From: Burkholderiaceae bacterium
Lineage (GTDB): Bacteria; Pseudomonadota; Gammaproteobacteria; Burkholderiales; Burkholderiaceae_C
Assembly (NCBI GenBank): GCA_031276435.1
Contig: JAISNB010000222.1
Coordinates: forward strand, 1 to 5,220
DNA: 5,220 nt
Direction of reading: 5' to 3'
Position 1 is the stretch's first letter. Each line of letters starts with the position of its first letter. Below, piece after piece: positions 1 to 5,220 of the stretch. The notes below the pieces were generated by a model. It did no database searches, was not told the origin of the DNA, and worked only from the letters and a program-made list of their open reading frames with translations. Made by a program: the position numbers and the translations under genes.

Positions 1-1499
1 TTGCCGCCGCCCAGCAGACTGCCCAGTACGCCGCGCAAGATGGCGCGTCCCATTTGGTTGCCCATGGTGCGCACGGCGGATTTGGTCATGGTTTGCACCA
101 AGCCGTCGTGCTGGCCGCCGCGCGGGCCGGTACGGCCAAACAGCAGGTCTCTGGCCGCGCCCAGCATGCCGCCGGATGCGGTGGCGCCTTCTTGCGCTGC
201 CGCCGTGGCCGGTTGCGCAGCAGCAGCGGCGCGCGCCAGCAGGACTTCGCTGGCCGATTCGCGATCCACGGTTTTCTCGTACACGCCAGCGACCAGTGAG
301 GCGGCCATGAGCGCCTGGCGCTGCCGGGGTGTGATGGGGCCAATCTGGCTGCCCGGCGGGAGGATGAAGACGCGCTCGGTCACGCCGGGGCGGCCTTCGG
401 CGTCGAGCAGGCTGACCAGCGCCTCGCCCACGGCCAGTTCGGTGATGGCGGCGCGGATGTCCAGCGCGGGGTTGGCGCGCATGGTTTCGGCTGTGGCCCT
501 GACGGCTTTCTGATCGCGCGCTGTGAAGGCGCGCAGCGCGTGTTGTACGCGGTTGCCCAATTGGGCCAGCACGCTGTCGGGCACATCGATGGGGTTTTGT
601 GTGACAAAGTAAACGCCAACGCCTTTGGAGCGCACCAGCCGCACCACCCGTTCGATGCGCTCAAGCAGCACTTTGGGCGCGTCGGCAAACAGCAGGTGCG
701 CTTCGTCAAAGAAGAACACCATTCTGGGTTTTTCGGCGTCGCCCACTTCGGGCAGCGACTCGAAAAGCTCCGAGAGCAGCCACAGCAGGAATGTGGCGTA
801 CAGGCGCGGCGCGGCCAGCAGTTTGTCGGCGGCCAGGATGTTGACCACGCCCTGGTCGCCGCTGGTTTGCAGCATGTCGGCGATGTCGAGCATGGGTTCG
901 CCAAAGAATTGGTCGCCGCCCTGCGCGGCCAGCGCCAGCAGCCCGCGCTGGATGGCGCCAACGCTGGCGCTGCTGATGTTGCCGTATTGCGTGGTGAAGT
1001 CTTTGGCGTTTTCGCCCACGTATTGCAGCATGGTGCGCAGGTCTTTGATGTCGAGCAGCAGCAGGCCGTTGTCGTCGGCAATCTGGAACACCAGGCTGAG
1101 CACGCCGGTTTGCGTGTCGTTGAGTTCCAGCATGCGTGCCAGCAGCAGCGGCCCCATGTCGGAGATGGTGGCGCGCACGGGGTGGCCCTGCTCGCCAAAC
1201 ACGTCCCAGAGCGTGACGGGGCAGGCCACGGGCACGGGCAGGGGCAGGCCGCGCGCTTGCAGCGTGGCGGCCAGTTTGCCGCCCACTTGGCCCGTCTGGC
1301 TGATGCCGCTCAGATCGCCTTTTACGTCAGACATGAACACGGGCACGCCGATGCGCGAAAACGACTCGGCCATTTTTTGCAGCGTCACGGTCTTGCCGGT
1401 GCCGGTGGCGCCGGTCACCAGACCGTGGCGGTTGGCCAGCGCGGGCAGCAGCGCGCATTGGGTGCTGCCGTGTTTTGCAATCAAAAGCGGTTCGGCCAT
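1..1499 (-). CDS. yjgR: YjgR-like DUF853 ATPase (HerA-like helicase domain), 3' end cut by window edge
   Basis: The ATG at 1499-1497 opens a frame of 499 codons with no stop before position 1. The product resembles E. coli YjgR, a cytoplasmic P-loop ATPase of the HerA/FtsK superfamily (DUF853) with no established physiological role. The N-terminus MAEPLLIAKHGST is followed by Walker A GATGTGKT (residues 30-37) and the DVKGDL motif (about 58-63). Walker B MVFFFDEAH has its acidic pair at D265/E266. A TQNP motif at 300-303 is followed by LGNRVQHALRAF, both characteristic of the family. An Ala/Gln-rich linker (about 425-445) leads to a conserved C-terminal segment, FGRTGPRGG and then LRGVLGSLLGGG at the left edge. 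Family members are about 500 residues and end shortly after this motif, so only a few residues should be missing. The start is supported by an AGGGGA Shine-Dalgarno at 1514-1509, nine bases upstream. The gene is transcribed away from yebC. Family assignment is firm; function is not. Confidence 0.9.
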   Translation of the reverse strand, partial: MAEPLLIAKHGSTQCALLPALANRHGLVTGATGTGKTVTLQKMAESFSRIGVPVFMSDVKGDLSGISQTGQVGGKLAATLQARGLPLPVPVACPVTLWDVFGEQGHPVRATISDMGPLLLARMLELNDTQTGVLSLVFQIADDNGLLLLDIKDLRTMLQYVGENAKDFTTQYGNISSASVGAIQRGLLALAAQGGDQFFGEPMLDIADMLQTSGDQGVVNILAADKLLAAPRLYATFLLWLLSELFESLPEVGDAEKPRMVFFFDEAHLLFADAPKVLLERIERVVRLVRSKGVGVYFVTQNPIDVPDSVLAQLGNRVQHALRAFTARDQKAVRATAETMRANPALDIRAAITELAVGEALVSLLDAEGRPGVTERVFILPPGSQIGPITPRQRQALMAASLVAGVYEKTVDRESASEVLLARAAAAAQPATAAAQEGATASGGMLGAARDLLFGRTGPRGGQHDGLVQTMTKSAVRTMGNQMGRAILRGVLGSLLGGG

Positions 1500-1541
1500 G
1501 AAGGTGTTTCCCCTGAACGTGAAAAGTAAAATCGCGCCATC

Positions 1542-1557
1542 GCCAGATTATCCTGGC
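1542..1557. repeat. Short inverted repeat, GCCAG-N6-CTGGC
   Basis: GCCAG at 1542-1546 and CTGGC at 1553-1557 are perfect inverted arms around the six-base spacer ATTATC. The spacer reads GATAAT on the minus strand, a -10-like hexamer. The element sits centrally between the two divergent starts. It could be an operator half-site pair, or chance: five-base arms are not rare in GC-rich DNA. No specific regulator is recognised. Confidence 0.35.
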
Positions 1558-1566
1558 AGTTTTGAC

Positions 1567-1571
1567 AAGGG
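1567..1571 (+). promoter_or_regulatory. Ribosome binding site of yebC
   Basis: AAGGG lies eight bases before the ATG at 1580. It supports that start over the in-frame TTG at 1562, which would add six residues not found in the family and has no such site in front of it. Confidence 0.7.
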
Positions 1572-1579
1572 CAGCAAAC

Positions 1580-2308
1580 ATGGCTGGTCACAGCAAATGG
1601 GCCAATATCCAGCACCGCAAGAGCAGGCAGGATGAAAAGCGCCAGCGCATCTGGACGCGCGTGGTGCGCGAGATCATGGTGGCGGCGCGCACCGGCGGGG
1701 GCGACGCCGCGGCCAATCCGCGCCTGCGCCTGGCCATCGACAAGGCCAAGGCCGCCAACATGCCCGCCGACACCATCAAGCGCAACATCGACAAGGCCAC
1801 CGGCAACCTCGAAGGCGTGAGCTACGAGGAAATCCGCTACGAGGGCTATGGCATCGGCGGCGCGGCCATCATTGTGGACACCATGACCGACAACCGCGTG
1901 CGCACCGTGGCCGATGTGCGGCACGTGTTCAGCAAATACGGCGGCAACCTGGGCAGCGAAGGCTCGGTGGCCTTCCAGTTCAAGCACTGCGGGCAATTGG
2001 TTTTCGCGCCCGGCGCGGACGAGGAAAAAGTCATGGAAGCCGCGCTGGAAGCGGGCGCCCAAGACGTGCTGACCGACGAGGACGGCGCCATTGAGGTGCT
2101 GACCGGCCCCGCCGAATTTGAAGCCGTCAAAAACGCGCTCCAGGCCGCTGGCCTGACCCCCGAGGTGGCCGAAGTGACCATGCGTGCAGAAAACACCATC
2201 GACCTTGCGGGCGACGATGGCGCGCGCATGCAAAAACTGCTGGACATGCTGGAAGACCTGGACGACGTGCAGGCGGTTTATCACAACGCCAACGTGGACC
2301 TGCCATGA
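1580..2308 (+). CDS. yebC: YebC/PmpR family protein (TACO1-like translation factor)
   Basis: The product is 242 residues, the usual length of the YebC/TACO1 family. The N-terminus MAGHSKWANIQHRK is the family hallmark. It is followed by the basic helical stretch with REIMVAARTGGGD (about 29-41), then NPRLRLAIDKAKAANMP, then YEEIRYEGYGIGGAA (about 82-96). The TDNR.RT..DVRH segment, GG.LG..GSVAFQF and the C-terminal MQKLLDMLEDLDDVQ.VYHNA complete the pattern, so the protein is intact. Family members were first described as DNA-binding regulators (PmpR). Later work on YebC and TACO1 points to a ribosome-associated role in easing elongation through difficult stretches such as polyproline. Which role dominates cannot be read from the sequence. 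The start at 1580 is fixed by the conserved N-terminus and by AAGGG upstream. The TGA stop overlaps the ATG of the following lipoprotein gene (ATGA at 2305-2308). It is the first gene of the rightward string and probably carries the operon promoter upstream. Confidence 0.96.
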   Translation: MAGHSKWANIQHRKSRQDEKRQRIWTRVVREIMVAARTGGGDAAANPRLRLAIDKAKAANMPADTIKRNIDKATGNLEGVSYEEIRYEGYGIGGAAIIVDTMTDNRVRTVADVRHVFSKYGGNLGSEGSVAFQFKHCGQLVFAPGADEEKVMEAALEAGAQDVLTDEDGAIEVLTGPAEFEAVKNALQAAGLTPEVAEVTMRAENTIDLAGDDGARMQKLLDMLEDLDDVQAVYHNANVDLP

Positions 2309-2541
2309 AAGGCGGCTCGCCGCCACTGCTGCCAATCGCCTGCGTGGTGGCCTGCGCGCTGCTGCCGCTGGCCGCTTGTGACGGCACCGGCTTTGCCTTC
2401 TGCGGCGAAAGCAACCTGCCCAACATTTCAGTCTCTGGCGGCGCGGGCGACTGCCAAAGACCCGCGGCCGACAGCGTGGGCGCTCCGCCGCCCGCCGAAG
2501 GCGCGGCGGCAACCGATGCCGCCAGCACTGCCGCGCGCTAA
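2305..2541 (+). CDS. Small predicted lipoprotein, function unknown
   Basis: This 78-residue product belongs to no family I recognise. It begins with one Lys at position 2 and a hydrophobic segment (about 8-24), ending in the lipobox L22-A23-A24-C25. That predicts signal peptidase II cleavage and a lipidated Cys25, leaving a mature protein of only 54 residues. Asp26 follows the lipidated Cys. In E. coli, Asp at +2 is the inner-membrane retention signal of the Lol system, so inner-membrane anchoring is possible if the rule holds here. The mature part has two further cysteines (C33 and C50), which could form a disulfide, and ends in a Pro/Ala-rich tail that looks disordered. The codons are strongly GC-ending, as in neighbouring genes, which supports real coding. 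Its ATG overlaps the yebC stop (ATGA) and has no clear Shine-Dalgarno, so translation is probably coupled to yebC. purD begins 24 bases after its stop. Lipoprotein call fairly sure; role unknown. Confidence 0.75.
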   Translation: MKGGSPPLLPIACVVACALLPLAACDGTGFAFCGESNLPNISVSGGAGDCQRPAADSVGAPPPAEGAAATDAASTAAR

Positions 2542-2565
2542 CTCTTGGATATTCGGGATTCACTC

Positions 2566-3855
2566 ATGAAAGTTCTGGTGATCGGCGGCGGTGGCCGCGA
2601 ACACGCGCTGGCCTGGAAGCTGGCGCAATCGCCCAGGGTGCAACAGGTCTTCGTCGCGCCGGGCAATGGCGGTACGGCCCTGACGCCCGGCTTGCAAAAC
2701 GTGCCCATCGGCGACTGCAAAGCGTTGCGCGACTGGGCACTGCAAACGCAAATCGATTTGACCGTGGTCGGCCCCGAACAACCGCTGGCCGCTGGCGTGG
2801 TCGATGACTTTCGCGCGCACGGCCTGCGCATCTTTGGCCCCACACAAGCGGCGGCGCGGCTGGAAAGCTCCAAAGCCTTCAGCAAGGACTTCATGCGCCG
2901 CCACGGCATTCCCACTGCCGCTTACGAAACTTTTACCGATGCCGCCGCCGCGCGCGCATACGTGGACCAACTGGGCGCGCCCATCGTGGTCAAGGCCGAC
3001 GGGCTGGCCGCGGGCAAAGGCGTGGTGGTGGCGCAAACCGTGGCCGAGGCGCACGCCGCCATCGACGACATGCTGGGCGGCAACACACTGGGCGTGGCGC
3101 ACAACGCGACGGGCGCGCGCGTGGTGATCGAGGAATTCCTCAGCGGCGAAGAAGCCAGCTTCATCGTCCTGTGCGATGGCAAAAACGTGCTGCCGCTGGC
3201 CGCCAGCCAGGATCACAAACGCTTGCGCGATGGCGACCAAGGCCCCAACACCGGCGGCATGGGCGCATATTCGCCCGCGCCCGTGGTCACGCCCGACGTG
3301 CACGCACGCGCCATGCGCCAGATCATCCTGCCCACCATTAGCGGCATGGAAAAAGACGGCATCCCCTACACCGGTTTTCTGTACGCGGGCCTGATGGTGG
3401 ACGCCGCGGGCAAGCTCAAAACGCTGGAATTCAACTGCCGCATGGGCGACCCTGAAACGCAGCCCATCTTGATGCGGCTGCACTCCGATCTGGCCGAAGT
3501 CCTGCTCGCCGCCACCAGCGGCAAACTTGGCGACATCGCCACCCTGCAATGGGATCGCCGCGTGGCCCTGGGCGTCGTCATGGCCGCGGCGGGCTACCCG
3601 CAAAACCCGCGCAAGGGCGACGCCATCAGCGGCCTGCCAGGCGCGCAAGGCGATTTGATGGTGTTCCACGCGGGCACCGTGCTCGAAAACGGACAAACGC
3701 GCACCAGCGGCGGGCGCGTGCTGTGCGTGACTGCGCTGGCCGATTCGGTCAAACAGGCGCAAACGCGCGCCTACGACGCCGCGCGCGGCATCTTCTTTGA
3801 CGGCATGCAATACCGCCGCGACATTGGCCACCGTGCCATACGCACGGGAAACTGA
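2566..3855 (+). CDS. purD: Phosphoribosylamine--glycine ligase (GAR synthetase)
   Basis: PurD joins 5-phosphoribosylamine and glycine with ATP to give glycinamide ribonucleotide, the second step of cytoplasmic de novo purine synthesis. The 429-residue product has the normal bacterial length and complete domain order. The N domain starts MKVLVIGGGGREHALAWKL (1-19), followed by APGNGGTA (31-38) and VVGPEQPLAAG (67-77). The ATP-grasp region contains SSKAFSKDFM (101-110), VVKADGLAAGKGVVVA (141-156), EEFLSGEEASF (189-199), and SQDHKRL with the Gly-rich GPNTGGMGAYSP (214-237). The GARS signature RMGDPETQ is at 292-299. The C domain carries GRVL near 383-386 and ends YRRDIGHRAI. The chosen ATG at 2566 gives the canonical start; an in-frame TTG at 2545 would add seven atypical residues. 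A modest GGGA at 2555-2558 lies seven bases upstream. nadD follows after seven bases. All key motifs are intact, so I expect an active enzyme. Confidence 0.98.
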   Translation: MKVLVIGGGGREHALAWKLAQSPRVQQVFVAPGNGGTALTPGLQNVPIGDCKALRDWALQTQIDLTVVGPEQPLAAGVVDDFRAHGLRIFGPTQAAARLESSKAFSKDFMRRHGIPTAAYETFTDAAAARAYVDQLGAPIVVKADGLAAGKGVVVAQTVAEAHAAIDDMLGGNTLGVAHNATGARVVIEEFLSGEEASFIVLCDGKNVLPLAASQDHKRLRDGDQGPNTGGMGAYSPAPVVTPDVHARAMRQIILPTISGMEKDGIPYTGFLYAGLMVDAAGKLKTLEFNCRMGDPETQPILMRLHSDLAEVLLAATSGKLGDIATLQWDRRVALGVVMAAAGYPQNPRKGDAISGLPGAQGDLMVFHAGTVLENGQTRTSGGRVLCVTALADSVKQAQTRAYDAARGIFFDGMQYRRDIGHRAIRTGN

Positions 3856-3857
3856 GG
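3854..3857 (+). promoter_or_regulatory. Ribosome binding site of nadD overlapping the purD stop
   Basis: GAGG begins inside the purD stop codon (TGA, 3853-3855) and lies five bases before the ATG at 3863. It is the main argument for that start over the in-frame ATG at 3926, which has only a weak GGCGG before it. The overlap suggests that ribosomes finishing purD re-initiate on nadD. Confidence 0.55.
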
Positions 3858-3862
3858 TGACG

Positions 3863-4552
3863 ATGGCCTCCAGCAGCGGCACTGCAAGCCGCGCCAGCGA
3901 CCGGACGCCCGCTGGCGGCCATCGCATGAGCGATCTCCATCCGGATGCCGACGCTGCCGACACCGGACTGCGGCGCGTGGGCCTGTTTGGCGGCGCGTTC
4001 GACCCGCCGCACCTGGCCCACCAGGCCGTGGCGCGCGCCGCGCTGACGCAATTGCGGCTTGACAGGTTGCACATCGTGCCCACGGGTGATGCGTGGCACA
4101 AGCCGCGCGCCTTGAGCGCTGCCGCCGACCGCCTGGCCATGTGCCAACTGGCGTTTGCCGACATCGCTGGCGTTTGCGTCGACGCGCGCGAACTGCGCCG
4201 CGCTGGCCCCACCTACACCATCGACACCCTGGCCGAACTGCGCGCGCAATACCCGCAAGCCGAACTGTTCCTGCAAATCGGCTCCGACCAGGCCGCGGCC
4301 TTTCACACCTGGCGGCACGCGGCGGAAATCGGGCAACTGGCCACCATCGTCATCGCCGCACGCAGCGACGCCCGCGCCGCGGCAACGCAAACCGGCTTTG
4401 CCAGCGCGCGCACACTCAAACTGCCGCCCATGCCGCACAGCGCCACCGCCGTGCGCCAGCGCGTCGCCGCCCGCCAGCCGCTGGACGATCTGCTCCCCGC
4501 CGCGGTAGCACGGTATATTGCGGACCATCACCTCTACCAGACAAACCGATGA
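3863..4552 (+). CDS. nadD: Nicotinate-nucleotide adenylyltransferase
   Basis: NadD transfers AMP from ATP to nicotinate mononucleotide, giving deamido-NAD and pyrophosphate, the step before NAD synthetase in the cytoplasm. The nucleotidyltransferase motif GLFGGAFDPPHLAH runs from residue 40, with the catalytic pair H50/H53 in an HxxH arrangement; Ala stands where many relatives have Gly. IVPTGDAWHKP (71-81), the GPTYTIDTL substrate segment (115-123) and GSDQ...W (140-150) follow. HSATAVR (192-198) is this protein's version of the ISST-x-x-R motif. The end, VARYIADHHLY, is normal. The ATG at 3863 gives 229 residues, and an alternative ATG at 3926 gives 208, nearer the usual family size of about 200-215. 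I chose 3863 because of the well-placed GAGG and the coding-like third positions of the extension, but the start is uncertain. The TGA stop overlaps the rsfS ATG (4549-4552), so the two are probably translated in a coupled way. Confidence 0.93.
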   Translation: MASSSGTASRASDRTPAGGHRMSDLHPDADAADTGLRRVGLFGGAFDPPHLAHQAVARAALTQLRLDRLHIVPTGDAWHKPRALSAAADRLAMCQLAFADIAGVCVDARELRRAGPTYTIDTLAELRAQYPQAELFLQIGSDQAAAFHTWRHAAEIGQLATIVIAARSDARAAATQTGFASARTLKLPPMPHSATAVRQRVAARQPLDDLLPAAVARYIADHHLYQTNR

Positions 4553-5220
4553 GCGAAACCAACGCCAGAAAAGAAGTACAGAAACTCCAGCGCGCCATTG
4601 TCGATGGCCTGGAAAACGTCAAGGCCATCGACATTTGCGTATTCAACACCGAGCACCTCTCGCCCCTGTTCGAGCGCGTCATCGTCGCCTCTGGCGCATC
4701 CAACCGCCAGACCCGGGCGCTGGCGGCCAGCGTGCGCGACCAAATGCGCGCAAGCGGCCTGCCCAAACCGCGCACCGAAGGTGAAGACAACGGCGAATGG
4801 ATCATCGTGGACTGCGGGCAAGCCGTGGTGCACATCATGCAACCCATCATCCGGCAGTACTACAACCTGGAAGGCATCTGGGGCGACAAACCCGTGCGGC
4901 TGAAAAACGCATCCAGCAAACCCCGCGCCGCGCCCGGGCGCGCCAGCAACGCGGCAAATGCAGCAGACACGGCGAACGCTGCCCCCCAAGCCGCTGCTGC
5001 GCCAGTCAAAAAGAAAACGGACGCCGCGGCAGACCAGAAAACACGCGCCAGACAAACGGCCACCACTGGCCGCGTGGCAACGGCCAAAACAGGCGCCAGC
5101 AGGCCCGCCGCCAAATCAAGGGCAAAACCAGCGGCCAAACCGGCTGTGGCCAAAACCCGGACCACGCGCAAAACCACGGCCCCATCGGCCAGGCAGGCTG
5201 CGACGCGCGCCAAACCGGCA
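4549..5220 (+). CDS. rsfS: Ribosomal silencing factor RsfS with long basic tail, 3' end cut by window edge
   Basis: RsfS (DUF143, Iojap/MALSU1 family) binds protein L14 (uL14) of the large ribosomal subunit and blocks joining with the 30S when nutrients are short. The frame is open for 224 codons to the right edge with no stop. The family core spans about residues 8-113: VDGLENVKAIDICVFN (18-33), VIVASGASNRQTRALA (44-59), the EG turn (77-78), WIIVDCGQAVVHIMQP (84-99), and RQYYNLEGIWG (102-112). Gln91 replaces the Asp often seen in the family's GD-V-VH motif, probably a mild change. Ordinary RsfS proteins end near this point, at about 105-130 residues. Here a low-complexity Ala/Lys/Arg/Thr/Pro-rich tail of at least 110 residues follows. 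There is no Shine-Dalgarno; the ATG overlaps the nadD stop, so initiation is probably coupled. In related genomes rlmH often comes next, but that lies outside this window. Confidence 0.93.
   Translation, partial: MSETNARKEVQKLQRAIVDGLENVKAIDICVFNTEHLSPLFERVIVASGASNRQTRALAASVRDQMRASGLPKPRTEGEDNGEWIIVDCGQAVVHIMQPIIRQYYNLEGIWGDKPVRLKNASSKPRAAPGRASNAANAADTANAAPQAAAAPVKKKTDAAADQKTRARQTATTGRVATAKTGASRPAAKSRAKPAAKPAVAKTRTTRKTTAPSARQAATRAKPA
4888..5220 (+). other. Low-complexity, histone-H1-like basic tail coding region of rsfS
   Basis: This part encodes RsfS residues 114 to at least 224. By my count the 111 residues hold about 36 Ala, 14 Lys and 12 Arg against only 3 acidic residues, none of them after residue 161. 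Short units such as AAK, AKP and PAAK recur (for example around 186-198). The DNA is correspondingly repetitive: the 11-mer gccaaaccggc occurs at 5134-5144 and again at 5209-5219. Such tails resemble bacterial H1-like proteins (AlgP, HctB) and are typically disordered nucleic-acid or polyanion binders. That function is inference here. The reading frame stays open throughout and carries no frameshift sign within the window. Confidence 0.75.

Larger units (their letters stand above)
1500..1579. promoter_or_regulatory. Divergent intergenic region between the yjgR-like gene and yebC
   Basis: These 80 bases are the only sizeable non-coding DNA in the window. They must carry the leftward promoter and probably the rightward operon promoter. 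They are more AT-rich than the flanking genes, especially 1520-1532 and 1547-1567. On the minus strand GATAAT (1552-1547) matches five of six bases of the sigma-70 -10 consensus, but no good -35 lies at the right distance. On the plus strand TAAAAT (1527-1532) is a possible -10, again with a poor -35. Promoter location is inference; the regulatory role follows from the divergent arrangement. Confidence 0.5.

Noticed and set aside
1562..1567. A perfect TTGACA -35 hexamer just before yebC
   Set aside because: It lies only 12 bases before the yebC ATG, so its -10 would fall inside the coding sequence near 1585-1590, where no TATAAT-like hexamer is present. A transcript from it would lack the start codon.
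540..1635. Long rightward open frames of over 320 codons opposite the yjgR-like gene
   Set aside because: They are antisense shadows in GC-rich DNA. The leftward frame has Walker A, Walker B and full-length YjgR similarity, while the shadows show His/Gln- or Ser-rich composition without recognisable domains.
1481..2563. A 360-codon leftward open frame opposite yebC and the lipoprotein gene
   Set aside because: It is antisense to conserved yebC, has an Arg-rich then His/Val-rich composition and no family motif.
2542..2565. Possible terminator between the lipoprotein gene and purD
   Set aside because: The 24 bases contain no stem-loop with a T-run, so I see no intrinsic terminator.
2560..4212. 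A 550-codon leftward open frame opposite purD and nadD
   Set aside because: It runs antisense to two certain genes and is rich in His, Arg, Ala and Gly with no domain. This is the expected by-product of strongly GC-ending codons on the other strand.
4860..5213. A leftward frame that looks like a hydrophobic membrane protein opposite the rsfS tail
   Set aside because: Its Ala/Val/Leu content is the complement of Ala/Lys/Arg/Thr codons in the tail. The rsfS frame is continuous with a conserved core, so the hydrophobicity is an artefact.
5134..5219. Repeated gccaaaccggc units as a possible CRISPR-like or mobile repeat
   Set aside because: The copies are in frame within the rsfS tail and encode the same AKP-type units, and there is no regular spacer structure. 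They are low-complexity coding sequence.

Overview
The window is ordinary, GC-rich (about two-thirds G+C by eye) chromosomal housekeeping DNA. It most likely comes from a betaproteobacterium of the Burkholderiales, probably Comamonadaceae. That call rests on the gene order yebC–purD–nadD–rsfS, strongly GC-ending codons and YebC/PurD wording that I recognise from that group. It was made from memory of the families, not from a search.

Layout: positions 1-1499 hold a leftward gene for a YjgR-like (DUF853) HerA-family ATPase, which runs off the left edge just before its expected C-terminus. An 80-base divergent intergenic region (1500-1579) separates it from a rightward gene string that fills the rest of the window. 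That string is yebC (1580-2308), a small lipoprotein gene (2305-2541), purD (2566-3855), nadD (3863-4552) and rsfS (4549-5220, cut by the right edge). The rightward genes are packed tightly. Two junctions are ATGA stop/start overlaps (yebC/lipoprotein and nadD/rsfS), purD follows after 24 bases and nadD after 7. I see no terminator between them, so one operon is the natural reading.

How the genes work together: YebC and RsfS both act at the ribosome (elongation support and subunit-joining control). PurD makes glycinamide ribonucleotide for purine synthesis and NadD makes the dinucleotide precursor of NAD. This is a growth-linked mixture of translation and nucleotide-cofactor functions rather than a single pathway. 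The small lipoprotein between yebC and purD is the only product I could not assign.

No defence system, mobile element, CRISPR array, RNA gene or clearly new system is visible. The points most worth a second look are the long Ala/Lys/Arg-rich, histone-H1-like tail on RsfS, the translationally coupled small lipoprotein, and a short inverted repeat in the divergent promoter region.
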